A stretch of 43,229 nt of DNA. Origin: Solirubrobacterales bacterium. GTDB lineage: Bacteria > Actinomycetota > Thermoleophilia > Solirubrobacterales > 70-9. The position numbers and the translations under genes are program-made. Shown piece after piece: positions 1-8,877 of the stretch (position 1 is the first letter of the stretch; every line of letters begins with the position of its first letter). Location: the NCBI GenBank assembly GCA_025964255.1, contig JAOPZF010000212.1, positions 1 to 43,229 of the forward strand. Direction: 5' to 3'. The notes under the pieces were generated by a model. It made no database searches. It saw only the letters and a program-made list of their open reading frames with translations, and was not told the DNA's origin.

Positions 1-554
1 ACCCTGGTGCGGCAAATCTTGGCTTCGGCGTGGTCCGTGTGGACGGCAACCGCATGGTCGCGCTCGACGGCGGCGTCGTCGCGACCGGGCCGGAGATGCC
101 GATGGAGCGGCGGCTGGAGCGGATCCACGCCGCCGTCGGTGAACTGATGTCGGCGCACCAGCCGCGCGCGCTGGCGATCGAGCAGGTCTACTTCGGGCGC
201 AACGTCGGCTCGGCGATGATGGTCGGGCAGGCGAGCGGCGTCGCGATGCTGGCCGCCGCCCAGCGCGGCATCGCCTGCTTCGCCTATACGCCGCAGGCGA
301 TCAAGATGGCCGTCTGCGGATCCGGCGCGGCGGGCAAGGCGCAGGTCCAGCGAATGGTCGGCACGCTGCTCGGGCTGCCCGAGCCGCCGACGCCCGACCA
401 CGCCGCCGACGCCCTCGCCGTAGCGATCTGCCACGGCGGCGGCGAAGGGCGCCGCGAGGCCGTCGCCCGCAGTGGCGCCGCGGCTGCCCTCGCCGCCGGC
501 ATCCCCGTCCAGGGAGTCCCTCGGCCGAGCTTCACCGCACGGGTGCCCGGATGA
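1..554 (+). CDS. ruvC: RuvC Holliday junction resolvase (5' end missing)
   Basis: RuvC cuts Holliday junctions symmetrically in the RuvABC complex during recombinational repair. The reading frame is open from base 3 and its first residues read PGAANLGFGVV, the family's N-terminal strand just after the first catalytic Asp. The real start therefore lies a few codons before the window, and the GTG at 30 is not the start. The second catalytic acid is seen in AIEQVYFGRN, and the C-terminal acidic pair in the DHAADALAVAICH segment. The tail after about residue 160 is Ala-rich and looks poorly conserved. The stop overlaps the ruvA start as ATGA, so the two are probably translated in a coupled way. 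Identity is secure. Confidence 0.95.
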   Translation, partial: PGAANLGFGVVRVDGNRMVALDGGVVATGPEMPMERRLERIHAAVGELMSAHQPRALAIEQVYFGRNVGSAMMVGQASGVAMLAAAQRGIACFAYTPQAIKMAVCGSGAAGKAQVQRMVGTLLGLPEPPTPDHAADALAVAICHGGGEGRREAVARSGAAAALAAGIPVQGVPRPSFTARVPG

Positions 555-1141
555 TCGCCGCCGTCCGCGGCGAGGTCCTGGTCCGCCGCCCCGACCACGT
601 CGTCATCGACGCCCACGGCGTCGGCTACCGGCTCGCGGTCTCGGCCGAGACCCTGAAGTCGGTACCCGCCGCCGGCTCGCAAACCTTCCTGCACGCCGAG
701 CTGATCGCCCGCGAGGACTCGCTCACCCTCTACGGCTTCGCCTCCGAAGACGAGCGCGACCTCTTCCGCATGCTGATCTCGGTCAGCGGCGTCGGACCCA
801 AAATGGCGATCGCGGCGCTCTCCGGCGGCAGCTCGCGTGAGCTCCTGCGGGCGATCGCCGCGGGTGACGCCAAACGCTTCCAGGCGGTGCCGGGAATCGG
901 CAAACGGACGGCCGAGCGCATCCTCGTCGAGCTCCGCGACAAAGTCACGGGCGCGCTCGAATCGACCTCCGGCGCGGTCGTCGCCGCCGAGGAAGGCGAC
1001 GCCCGATCGCTGGCCCGCGACGGCCTCGTCAACCTCGGCTACCAGCCGCTCGAGGCCGAGCAACTGCTCGACGGCCTCGAGGGAGACGACGCCGAGGCGC
1101 TCCTCGCCGGCGCCCTGCGCAAAGCCGGGAGCAGCAGATGA
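551..1141 (+). CDS. ruvA: RuvA Holliday junction DNA-binding subunit
   Basis: RuvA binds the four-way junction and loads the RuvB motor. The 196-residue length matches the family. The N-terminal OB domain begins [10 protein letters not shown] and contains [10 protein letters not shown]. The helix-hairpin-helix DNA-binding motifs follow as [14 protein letters not shown] and [16 protein letters not shown], around residues 75-130. The C-terminal three-helix domain that contacts RuvB is present ([17 protein letters not shown]). The start overlaps the ruvC stop by ATGA and the stop overlaps the ruvB start the same way, giving a coupled ruvCAB operon. Any promoter or LexA site for the operon would lie upstream of the window. 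Confidence 0.96.
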   Translation: MIAAVRGEVLVRRPDHVVIDAHGVGYRLAVSAETLKSVPAAGSQTFLHAELIAREDSLTLYGFASEDERDLFRMLISVSGVGPKMAIAALSGGSSRELLRAIAAGDAKRFQAVPGIGKRTAERILVELRDKVTGALESTSGAVVAAEEGDARSLARDGLVNLGYQPLEAEQLLDGLEGDDAEALLAGALRKAGSSR

Positions 1142-2241
1142 GCAGCGACTTCGATCCCACCGGCGACGACCCGATCGCCGCCAACCGCATCCGCACGCCA
1201 GGCATCGACGACGACCCGATCCCGGTCGACGCCGAGGTGCGCGTGCACGACGCCCGGGCCGAGGTCGAGGACCTCGACAAGTCCCTCCGTCCGCCGACCC
1301 TCGCCGACTTCGTCAACCAAGTCCAGGTCACCGAGCAACTGGGGATCTTCATCGAGGCCGCCCGCCGCCGCGGCGAGCCGCTCGACCACGTCCTACTCGC
1401 CGGCCCGCCGGGGCTCGGCAAGACCTCGCTCGCCAACATCGTCGCCGCCGAGCTTGGCGTGCCGCTGGTCCAAACCGCGGGCCCGGCGCTTGAGCGCAAG
1501 GCCGACGTCGCCTCCTTCCTCACCGCGCTGGAGCCCGGCAGCGTCTTCTTCATCGATGAGATCCACCGCCTCGGCCGCGCCGTCGAGGAGACGCTTTACC
1601 CGGCGATGGAGGACGGCGAGCTGCCGGTGGTGCTCGGCCAGGGCGCCGGCGCCCGCACCGTCACCCTGCCGCTGCCGCCGTTCACGCTGATCGGCGCGAC
1701 CACCCGCGCCGGACTGTTGACGACGCCGCTGAGGGACCGCTTCGGCGTCAGCCACCGCCTCGAGCATTACGCGCCCGAGCACCTCGCCCTGATCGTCGAG
1801 CGTTCCGCCGGGATCCTCGAAGTCGAGATCGACGCCGCCGGCGCGCACACGATCGCCTCGCGCTCACGCGGCACCCCGCGCGTCGCCAACCGGCTGCTGA
1901 AACGGGTCCGGGATTACTCGGAGGTGCGGGGGACGGGGACGATCGACGCCTCCCTGGCGGCCGAGGCGCTGGCGATGCTCGAGGTCGACGAGGCCGGTCT
2001 CGACCGCGCCGACCGCGCCCTCCTCGACGCCGTCGCGACCAAATTCGGCGGCGGGCCGGTCGGCCTTTCGACCCTTGCAATCGCCGTCGGCGAGGAGGCG
2101 GATACGATCGAGGACGTGCTCGAGCCCTACTTGCTTCAACAAGGCCTGCTCAAACGGACCCCGCGCGGACGGGTGCTCACCCAGCGCGCCTACGATCACC
2201 TCGGCTTGGCCGCTCCGGAAGGCGCCGCGAGCCTCTTTTAG
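1138..2241 (+). CDS. ruvB: RuvB branch-migration ATPase
   Basis: RuvB is the AAA+ hexameric motor that drives Holliday junction branch migration. The Walker A motif GPPGLGKTS carries Lys95, Walker B is FFIDEIHRL, and sensor 1 is in [20 protein letters not shown], which also holds the arginine-finger region. The C-terminal winged helix ends with the usual [15 protein letters not shown]. At 367 residues it is slightly longer than the common 330-350 because of an acidic N-terminal stretch of about 40 residues before the conserved [10 protein letters not shown]. It overlaps ruvA by ATGA. Confidence 0.97.
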   Translation: MSSDFDPTGDDPIAANRIRTPGIDDDPIPVDAEVRVHDARAEVEDLDKSLRPPTLADFVNQVQVTEQLGIFIEAARRRGEPLDHVLLAGPPGLGKTSLANIVAAELGVPLVQTAGPALERKADVASFLTALEPGSVFFIDEIHRLGRAVEETLYPAMEDGELPVVLGQGAGARTVTLPLPPFTLIGATTRAGLLTTPLRDRFGVSHRLEHYAPEHLALIVERSAGILEVEIDAAGAHTIASRSRGTPRVANRLLKRVRDYSEVRGTGTIDASLAAEALAMLEVDEAGLDRADRALLDAVATKFGGGPVGLSTLAIAVGEEADTIEDVLEPYLLQQGLLKRTPRGRVLTQRAYDHLGLAAPEGAASLF

Positions 2242-2281
2242 AGCACTCGCACGCCTTAAGCCGCCGCATAACAGTTTCATC

Positions 2282-2287
2282 TAGTCT
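2282..2287 (+). promoter_or_regulatory. Candidate -10 box (TAGTCT) for the zinc-ribbon/PAS gene
   Basis: TAGTCT ends 9 nt before the ATG at 2297 and there is no Shine-Dalgarno between them. This spacing would start the mRNA at or next to the ATG, as in actinobacterial leaderless genes. No convincing -35 element is seen. The call rests on spacing and on recurrence of the pattern elsewhere in the window. Confidence 0.35.
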
Positions 2288-2296
2288 GAGCTGACT

Positions 2297-2785
2297 ATGC
2301 CGTTTTTCATCTGCCCCAACTGCGGTCACCGCGAGGTCCACGGCTCGCGGACCGAAGGTTTCAGCCGTCGCCCCAAAGGTTGCTCGAAATGTGGGTTCGG
2401 ATTCGTATTCGAACTACTCGACGATTATTATCCGGCTCCGAACGCAGCGTTCTTCGTCTGCGATCAACAGGGGCGGATCATCGATGCGGGCAAAGGGAGC
2501 TACGAGTTGACGGGGTTGACTGACGAGGACGTGATCGGACGACCGGTGCGCGAGGTCCTAGGCCTCGACTGGGTCGACCCCGGCGACGGTGGTCCCGAGG
2601 CCGACACCAACGGCGACGGCAAAACGGATCCGATCGAGACCTCGCTCGAGTGGGGCGTGCGGTCCCTGGGCAAGCGCGTCTCGGTCAACGCCGAGGGCGA
2701 TCTTCCGGCGAAAGCGGTCGCCGACGTCTTCCCCGCCTATGACGACGACGGCGGGCTCTTGCTTGTCCTGACCCCGGAGGGCTAG
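2297..2785 (+). CDS. Zinc-ribbon/PAS-domain protein with EF-hand-like loop
   Basis: This 162-residue soluble protein begins with a zinc ribbon of the CPNC...CSKC type (Cys6, Cys9, Cys29, Cys32). A PAS-like sensory fold follows: residues 48-90 read as NAAFFVCDQQGRIIDAGKGS followed by YELTGLTDEDVIGRPVREVLG. Residues 103-114 (DTNGDGKTDPIE) match an EF-hand or dockerin calcium loop, with Asp1, Asn3, Asp5, Gly6, Asp9 and Glu12 all in place. There is no kinase, cyclase or helix-turn-helix output domain. It sits between ruvB and secDF, where many actinobacteria carry yajC. The secDF Shine-Dalgarno lies in its last codons, which suggests co-translation. A small sensor or adaptor is plausible, but the function is unknown. 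Confidence 0.8.
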   Translation: MPFFICPNCGHREVHGSRTEGFSRRPKGCSKCGFGFVFELLDDYYPAPNAAFFVCDQQGRIIDAGKGSYELTGLTDEDVIGRPVREVLGLDWVDPGDGGPEADTNGDGKTDPIETSLEWGVRSLGKRVSVNAEGDLPAKAVADVFPAYDDDGGLLLVLTPEG

Positions 2786-2791
2786 GCAGCG

Positions 2792-5779
2792 ATGGGTTCA
2801 AGGCGGCAGCACCTCTTCGTCCTGCTCTTCGTGCTCGCGCTCGTCGCGGTCTCGGCGGTGATCATCGCGAGCAAGGAAACGAAGCTCGGGCTCGAACTCC
2901 AGGGCGGCCTGCAGCTGGTCTACGAAGGCCAGCCGACCGGCACCAACACCGAAGTCTCCGGTGAAGACATCGAAGACTCGATCAACATCATCGAAAAGCG
3001 CATCAACAGCCTTGGCGTGTCCGAGGCCGAAGTCGCGCGACTCGGTGAAAGGAACATCACCGTCGGCCTGCCGGGCGTCACCGACGCCAACCGAGCGGCC
3101 GAACAGGTCGGGACGACGGCGCAGCTCTACTTCTTCGACTGGGAGCCGAACCTGATCGGCCAGGAGCGCACGATCGGCGGCCACCCCGGCCAGCAGGCGC
3201 CTCCCGCCGCGGTCAAAAAACTCGAAAAAGAATGGAAAGCTGCGGGGCGGAACCCGGAAAGCTTCGAGAACGGCTCGTTGATCGCCTCGGGCGCCTTCCC
3301 GAATGCCTACTCGGCTGCGCTGCTCGCCGCCGAACAGGAACCGAACGAAGACTGCGAAAAATGCTCGAGCGGCAAGACGCAGTACTACCTCTTCGAAAAG
3401 GCAGCACCCCACAAACTGCTCGCCGGCCCCGAGCAGTCCAAGGAAGACCTCTACGAAAGCCCGACCGGTGAAACGCTGCCGAAAGACGGCATCGTCATCG
3501 AAGTCCCGCCCGGCACCATCCTCGTCTCCGAACTGCCGACGGACCAAACGGGCAAGCTCGATGAAACCGCGCAGCCGGGCTGGTTCGCGCTGAAAGACAA
3601 CCCGTCTCTCTCCGGCTCGGAAATCACCGAACCGAAGCAGGAATACGCGCAAGGCTCGGGCGAACCGAACGTCTCGTTCAAATTCACCAATGAAGGACGT
3701 GACAACTTCCAGCAGGTCACGCGGGAAATCGCTCTGCGCGGCGCGGCCTCGGCGATCGGCCCGGTCAACGCCGAACAGGCGGCGGCCCTCTCCGGCCACT
3801 TCGCGGTCATCCTCGACGACGAAGTCCAGAGCCGGCCGATCATCAACTTCAACGAAAACCCGGACGGGATCGACGGCCGCGAAGGCGCCCAGATATCCGG
3901 CGGATTCAACGGCGAACACGGCCTCCAGACCGCGCAGGAACTGGCGACGACGCTGCAGATCGGCGCGCTGCCGATCAACCTGCACCTGATCTCCGAGACG
4001 CAGGTCTCGGCGACGCTCGGCTCGCAGGCGCTCCACGACGGGATCAAGGCCGGGATCATCGGCCTCGCCCTCGTCGTCCTCTTCCTGCTCCTCTACTACC
4101 GCATCCTCGGTGTGATCGCGGTGATCGGGCTCGCCGCCTACGGAACGATCTTCTTCGCCCTGATCAAACTGATCCCGATCACCCTGACGCTGCCGGGGAT
4201 CGCGGGGCTCGTCTTAACCATCGGCGTCGCCGCCGACGCCAACATCGTCATCTTCGAGCGAATAAAGGAGGAGGTGCGCGCCGGGAGAGGTATGTCCAGC
4301 GCGATCGCCGCCGGCTACAAACGCGGGATCTCGACGATCGTCGACGCGAACGTCGTCACGATCCTGACCGCCTTCATCCTCTTCGTCCTGGCGACGGCCG
4401 GAGTCAAGGGTTTCGCCTTCACGCTCGGGGTCGGCACGATCACCTCGCTGCTGACCGCGGTCGTCTTCACCCAGGCGCTGCTCGGCACGATGAGCAACTC
4501 GAAACTACTGCGCTCGGCGAGTGCGCTCGGCGCCGGCGGCGAGGGCCGCAAATGGCACTTCGACTTCATGGGCGCCAGTCGCTGGTTCTTCACCCTGTCC
4601 GGGGTGATCCTCCTGATCGGGGCGGTCGCGCTCTCGACCAAGGATCTGAACTTCGGCATCGACTTCAAGTCCGGCACGCGGATCACCGCAGCGCTGGAAA
4701 AGCCTGCGGACGAGGGTGAAGTCCGCGAAACCCTGGAAGAAGTTGGTGTCAACAACGCCGAGATTCAGCAGGTGACCGTCCCGCACTTCGGCAGCAACGT
4801 GTTCCAGATCGAGTCGACCCAGCTGCAACCGGGCGAGGTCCACCAGACCGAAGCAGCGCTGAACAAGAAGTACGGAGTCGACAAGGAAGGCTTCGAAAGC
4901 ACCAGCGTCGGGCCGACGTTCGGCAAGCAGGTCGCCGAATCGGCGGTCAAGGCACTGATCTTCTCGCTGCTCGTGATCCTGGTCTACGTGGCCTTGCGAT
5001 TCGAGCCGAAATTCGCGGTGCCGGTGCTGATCGCGCTGTTCCACGACATCCTGATCACCGGCGGCGTCTACGCGTTGACGGGCAAAGAAGTGTCGAGCGG
5101 GACGGTGGCCGCCTTCTTAACCATCTTGGGGTACTCGTTATACGACACGATCATCGTGTTCGACCGAATACGAGAGAACGTGCCGCGCATGCCGCGCGCG
5201 GCTTTCTCGCAGATCGTCAACCGCTCGATGAGCGAGGTCCTGACGCGGTCGTTGGCGACCAGCTTCACGACGCTCCTAGCGGTGCTCTCGCTGCTCATCT
5301 TCGGCAGCTCGACGCTGCAGGACTTCGCCTTCGCGATGCTGATCGGGATCGCCTCCGGTACGTACTCGTCGATCTTCATCGCCTCGCCCGTGCTGACTGC
5401 CTGGAAGGAACGCGAGCCGGGCTTCATCCGCCGACGCCAGCGGATCGCCGAGGTCGAGGGTGGCCTCGTGCCCGCCTACGCCGACAGCGTTCAGGTGGCG
5501 AAGCTGGCCGACGACGACGAGACCGAAGTCGAGATCGCCGCCGACATCGAGGCCGAAGCGCCCGCCTACGAGGCGGTCCCGCCGAAGGGCATCGAGGCGC
5601 CGGAGCCCGAGAGCGCGCCCGAGGCGCAGAGCGCGCCGGAAGCCCAGGAGAAGGCTCCCGCACGGGCCGCCAGGACCGAAAACGGTGACAGCGCCAATCC
5701 GGAGTCGGTCGAGCGACGCAAACGGAACGACGAGCGCCGCGAAAAACGCGCGCAGCGGCGTAAAGGGCGGCGGCGATGA
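2792..5779 (+). CDS. secDF: SecDF fused protein-export subunit
   Basis: SecD and SecF are membrane RND-type proteins that use the proton motive force to pull exported proteins through SecYEG. Here both are one 995-residue chain, whereas actinobacteria usually have two genes. Residues 7-26 form TM1, followed by LGLELQGGLQLVYE and a large outer P1 domain to about residue 410. A five-helix cluster follows, with VAADANIVIFERIKEE near residue 480. The SecF half starts near 590 (FDFMGASRWFF) and contains SLYDTIIVFDRIREN near 782. About 110 C-terminal residues form an acidic then Arg/Lys-rich cytosolic tail (ERRKRNDERREKRAQRRKGRRR split over the end). GGAGG near 2776 supports the ATG at 2792. The P1 region uses GAA for nearly every Glu, unlike the tail. 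Confidence 0.95.
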   Translation: MGSRRQHLFVLLFVLALVAVSAVIIASKETKLGLELQGGLQLVYEGQPTGTNTEVSGEDIEDSINIIEKRINSLGVSEAEVARLGERNITVGLPGVTDANRAAEQVGTTAQLYFFDWEPNLIGQERTIGGHPGQQAPPAAVKKLEKEWKAAGRNPESFENGSLIASGAFPNAYSAALLAAEQEPNEDCEKCSSGKTQYYLFEKAAPHKLLAGPEQSKEDLYESPTGETLPKDGIVIEVPPGTILVSELPTDQTGKLDETAQPGWFALKDNPSLSGSEITEPKQEYAQGSGEPNVSFKFTNEGRDNFQQVTREIALRGAASAIGPVNAEQAAALSGHFAVILDDEVQSRPIINFNENPDGIDGREGAQISGGFNGEHGLQTAQELATTLQIGALPINLHLISETQVSATLGSQALHDGIKAGIIGLALVVLFLLLYYRILGVIAVIGLAAYGTIFFALIKLIPITLTLPGIAGLVLTIGVAADANIVIFERIKEEVRAGRGMSSAIAAGYKRGISTIVDANVVTILTAFILFVLATAGVKGFAFTLGVGTITSLLTAVVFTQALLGTMSNSKLLRSASALGAGGEGRKWHFDFMGASRWFFTLSGVILLIGAVALSTKDLNFGIDFKSGTRITAALEKPADEGEVRETLEEVGVNNAEIQQVTVPHFGSNVFQIESTQLQPGEVHQTEAALNKKYGVDKEGFESTSVGPTFGKQVAESAVKALIFSLLVILVYVALRFEPKFAVPVLIALFHDILITGGVYALTGKEVSSGTVAAFLTILGYSLYDTIIVFDRIRENVPRMPRAAFSQIVNRSMSEVLTRSLATSFTTLLAVLSLLIFGSSTLQDFAFAMLIGIASGTYSSIFIASPVLTAWKEREPGFIRRRQRIAEVEGGLVPAYADSVQVAKLADDDETEVEIAADIEAEAPAYEAVPPKGIEAPEPESAPEAQSAPEAQEKAPARAARTENGDSANPESVERRKRNDERREKRAQRRKGRRR

Positions 5780-5795
5780 GCGAGGGGTGTGACTG

Positions 5796-6059
5796 ATGGC
5801 TTTCCTGGTCTTCGTGACGATGGGCATCGCCCTCTGGCACTTCACCGTCTTCCTGCCGGACCGCTTCTGGCAGGGAATCGTCGGCGCCTTCCTCGGTGCC
5901 GTGATCGGCGCCCTCGCCTTCGGCACGATCATCCTGCTGATCGACGGCCAGAGCGTCGGCAACACGACGATCGGCACCGCCCTCTCGGCGATCCCCGGCG
6001 TCGCGCTCGGCCTCGGCGTCATCTGGCTGCTCGGCCTTCGCGAACCGCACTTCGACTGA
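5796..6059 (+). CDS. Small integral membrane protein, function unknown
   Basis: This 87-residue protein is mostly hydrophobic, with three likely membrane segments: residues 2-18, about 26-50 (IVGAFLGAVIGALAFGTIILLI) and about 63-80 (ALSAIPGVALGLGVIWLLG). Glycines in the second and third helices could support close packing. It follows secDF by 16 nt, with GAGGGGTG just before the ATG, so it is probably co-transcribed. I do not recognise a named family. A role as a small partner or regulator of SecDF is only a guess from position. It ends in a short polar tail, LREPHFD. Confidence 0.7.
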   Translation: MAFLVFVTMGIALWHFTVFLPDRFWQGIVGAFLGAVIGALAFGTIILLIDGQSVGNTTIGTALSAIPGVALGLGVIWLLGLREPHFD

Positions 6060-6088
6060 CGCGCTTCCAGGCATTTTGGGCACATAAG

Positions 6089-6107
6089 GCCGGCGGTTTG
6101 CCGCCGG
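6089..6107 (+). repeat. Short GC-rich inverted repeat upstream of recJ
   Basis: CCGGCGG and CCGCCGG are separated by TTTG and could form a 7-bp hairpin. No U-tract follows, so it is not a typical intrinsic terminator. It lies between the small membrane protein gene and the recJ -10 box and could weakly insulate the two units. Confidence 0.3.
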
Positions 6108-6116
6108 ATGTCCGCC

Positions 6117-6122
6117 TAGCCT
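6117..6122 (+). promoter_or_regulatory. Candidate -10 box (TAGCCT) for recJ
   Basis: TAGCCT ends 7 nt before the GTG start at 6130 and no Shine-Dalgarno intervenes. The spacing fits a leaderless transcript that starts on the GTG. No clear -35 is seen. Confidence 0.4.
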
Positions 6123-6129
6123 GAGAGAC

Positions 6130-8877
6130 GTGCCGAAATCCGCCAAGGCGTTCGCCGCCTACCCCTATGACTTCGCCGAGGCTCGCGCCGTCGCCGAGGC
6201 ACTTGGCCTGAGTCAACCCGTCGCCGTGACCCTGGTTCGTCGCGGCTACCGGACCCCCGACGCGGCCCGCGCCTTCCTCGCCGCCGACGAATCGCACCCG
6301 CCCGCGGCGTTCGAGGGGATGCACGAGGTCGCCGGGCTGGTGTGGGCGGCGGTCGAGGCCGGCGAGCGGATCACCGTCCACGGCGACTTCGACGTCGACG
6401 GGGTGAGCGCGACGGCGCTGATGATCTCGACCCTCCGCGACCTCGGCGCCGACTGCGACTGGCTGATCCCCGACCGGATCGCCGACGGCTACGGGCTGAG
6501 CGACGAGAACGTGAGGACGCTGGCCGAGCGCGGGACCGGCCTGATGATCACGGTCGATTGCGGGATCACCGCGGTGGAGCAGGTGGCGTTGGCGCAGGAG
6601 CTGGGGATGGAAGTGGTGGTGACCGACCACCATCAGGCGGGCGAGGAGCTGCCGGGCTGCCTGATCTTGCACCCGGAAATCTCGAACTACCCGTTCACCT
6701 CGTTGTGCGGGACGGCCGTCGCCTGGAAGCTCGCGTGTGCCTTGCGTGAAGAGGCCGGAGTCGACGGGGCGGCCGCCGCCGCGGAAAAGGACCTGGACCT
6801 CGTCGCCCTGGCGACCGTCGCCGATGTCGTGCCCCTCGTGGGCGAGAACAGGTCATTGGTGAAGCGCGGACTGGCCGAGATGAGGCGGACGAAGCGGGCG
6901 GGCCTCAAGGCCTTGATGGAGGCCTCGAAATGCGACCCGAGTCGACTCGATGAGGGGGACCTGGCGTTCCGGCTCGCGCCGCGGATCAATGCGGCGGGTC
7001 GTCTGTACCGGGCCGACGCCGGCGTCGAGCTGCTGCTCACGGAGGACGAAGCCCGCGCCAAGGAGATCGCCGAAGAGCTGGGACGGGCAAACTCCGAGCG
7101 ACGGGCCACCGAGCGCGAGGTCGATGGCGCGGCGGAGACGGCGCGACGGGAGTTGCCCGACGACCTGAAGGAGGCCAACGGGCTCGTCGTCGCGGGCGAG
7201 GGATGGCACCCCGGCGTCGTCGGCATCGTCGCTTCACGGATGGTCGAGCGGCACCACCGGCCGGTGGTCGTGATTTCGCTCGACGAGGAGGGGGGAGGCC
7301 GCGGCTCCGGTCGCAGCATCCCCGGCTTCGATCTGCACGCGGCGCTCGAGGCCTGCTCCGCGCACCTCGAGACCTTCGGTGGGCACAAAGCTGCCGCCGG
7401 GCTCTCGATCAAGGCCGAGAACCTCGACGCGTTCCGGGCCGCCTTCGCCGCTCACGCCAACGAGGTGCTGAGCGAAGAGGACCTGAGGCGGACCGAGCGG
7501 ATCGACGCGATGGTCGGTGGGGTGGGGCTCGGCCTCGACCTCGCCGAAGAGCTTGGGCAGCTGGCTCCATTCGGGATGGGCAACCCCGGGGTGCGGCTGA
7601 TGGTTCCTTCGGCCCGGGTGACGGATGTGCGGACGATGGGCGAGGAGGGCAAACACTCGCGCTTCAGCCTCCACAGCGGCTCCCACCGCGCCCTGGGCGT
7701 GGCATTCGGCCGCACGAGCTTCGGCGTCGGTGACGACGACGTGCTCGACGCCGCGGTGCGACTCGAGGTCAACCACTGGAACGGCGCGGTCGAGCCCCGC
7801 GTCGTGCTCCGCGAGGTTTACCCGCTCGACGAGGCCCCCGACGCCGTCTCGGCCCACCCCTGCGCCGGTGACGAAGCCGAATGGTGGGCGCGCTTCGAGG
7901 CCGAGCTCGATCGCGACCTGACCGTTCAAGGGAATGCTGTGAAGAGAAAGTTGCCTATAGAGCCACCTTCTCTTCACGGCGAAACCGGAGGGTCACGGCG
8001 CATGGTCGAAAGCCACGGCTCGAGCCCCACCGCGACGATCGCGGAGCTCGTCTCGAGCGGCGCGGGCGTGCTCGCGGTCGCCGCCGATGCCTCGCGCCGT
8101 GCGGCGCTCGCGAACGGGGCCACCGGGCTTGCCCGCTTCAACGGAGGCGCGGCGCTGATCGCTTGCCACCGCTGCAGCGCCGAGGCGGTCGCCGGGCTGG
8201 CGGCGCGTGCTTCGGGCGGGCTGGCGCTCGTCGACTACGCGGCGCTCGCGATGGCTCCGGATCTCGCCGCGAGGTTCGAGCACGTCGTCCTCGTCGACGC
8301 TCCGCGCACCCCGCTCGACGTCGAGCGGGTGACGATGCCCTTCGGCTCGGCGGGACCCTCGCTCGACGGCGCGGTCCCCGCCGAGCCTCGCTCCACCGCC
8401 AAACCCGACAAGGCCGCTCTGCTGGAGATCGCACGCACGGCGATCCTCTCGGTCACCGACCCCTCGGTCGCTCCTCCCACCGCCGCCGAGCCGGCCGGCA
8501 CCGGCTTCGTCCACCCGCTCTACTCCGACGCCGGGCGGAAATTCTCGCTCGCGGTCCTCGACCGCCAGGCACCCTCGCGGGAGACGATCGCCGGGGTGTT
8601 CCGCGCGCTCCGTGACGTGGGGCAGGCATCTGGCCCGGAGCTGCGCGAGGCGCTCGCCGGACCGGGCCCGCACCCGCTCGATCCCGAGACCTCCGCGCGG
8701 GCCTTCCGCGTGCTGCGAGACCTGGAGCTCGTTGCGGGTGATACGAGCCTCGGCACCGGTGTCGTCGGCGTCGTATCCTCTGCAGGGACGGATCTGGAGC
8801 GGTCGGCGGCGTTCCGCGTCTACAGCAAAGAGTTTTCGGAGGCACAGTCATTTCTGCACAGCCCAAAATTTCCGTAG
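6130..8877 (+). CDS. recJ: RecJ single-strand-specific 5'-3' exonuclease
   Basis: RecJ degrades single-stranded DNA from the 5' end in recombination and mismatch repair. The DHH core is clear: HGDFDVDGVSATALMI near residue 80, and the signature VTDHHQAGEELP near 165. The DHHA1 domain carries GEGWHPGVVGIVASR and GGHKAAAGLSI, followed by an OB fold. The protein is 915 residues, much longer than the 577-residue E. coli enzyme. About 330 residues after the OB fold form an extra region that resembles the C-terminal domain of long Gram-positive RecJ proteins and ends in a winged-helix-like segment. A 16-nt imperfect inverted repeat (7936-7980) is translated in frame between the OB fold and this extension. 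The 3' end overlaps the probable rel start. Confidence 0.93.
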   Translation: MPKSAKAFAAYPYDFAEARAVAEALGLSQPVAVTLVRRGYRTPDAARAFLAADESHPPAAFEGMHEVAGLVWAAVEAGERITVHGDFDVDGVSATALMISTLRDLGADCDWLIPDRIADGYGLSDENVRTLAERGTGLMITVDCGITAVEQVALAQELGMEVVVTDHHQAGEELPGCLILHPEISNYPFTSLCGTAVAWKLACALREEAGVDGAAAAAEKDLDLVALATVADVVPLVGENRSLVKRGLAEMRRTKRAGLKALMEASKCDPSRLDEGDLAFRLAPRINAAGRLYRADAGVELLLTEDEARAKEIAEELGRANSERRATEREVDGAAETARRELPDDLKEANGLVVAGEGWHPGVVGIVASRMVERHHRPVVVISLDEEGGGRGSGRSIPGFDLHAALEACSAHLETFGGHKAAAGLSIKAENLDAFRAAFAAHANEVLSEEDLRRTERIDAMVGGVGLGLDLAEELGQLAPFGMGNPGVRLMVPSARVTDVRTMGEEGKHSRFSLHSGSHRALGVAFGRTSFGVGDDDVLDAAVRLEVNHWNGAVEPRVVLREVYPLDEAPDAVSAHPCAGDEAEWWARFEAELDRDLTVQGNAVKRKLPIEPPSLHGETGGSRRMVESHGSSPTATIAELVSSGAGVLAVAADASRRAALANGATGLARFNGGAALIACHRCSAEAVAGLAARASGGLALVDYAALAMAPDLAARFEHVVLVDAPRTPLDVERVTMPFGSAGPSLDGAVPAEPRSTAKPDKAALLEIARTAILSVTDPSVAPPTAAEPAGTGFVHPLYSDAGRKFSLAVLDRQAPSRETIAGVFRALRDVGQASGPELREALAGPGPHPLDPETSARAFRVLRDLELVAGDTSLGTGVVGVVSSAGTDLERSAAFRVYSKEFSEAQSFLHSPKFP
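7936..7980. repeat. In-frame palindromic element inside recJ
   Basis: Two 16-nt arms (7936-7951 and 7965-7980) match in 14 of 16 positions when one is reverse complemented. They include a perfect 10-nt core, GTGAAGAGAA / TTCTCTTCAC. The 13-nt loop (7952-7964) contains CTATAGAGCC. The element is less GC-rich than its surroundings and is translated as NAVKRKLPIEPPSLHGE, which looks like an insertion. Its loop resembles that of the palindrome at 19914-19962. Confidence 0.8.

Noticed and set aside
7936-7980. Intrinsic terminator inside recJ
   Set aside because: The stem is followed by GC-rich coding sequence with no T-tract, and the RecJ frame continues for about 300 codons.
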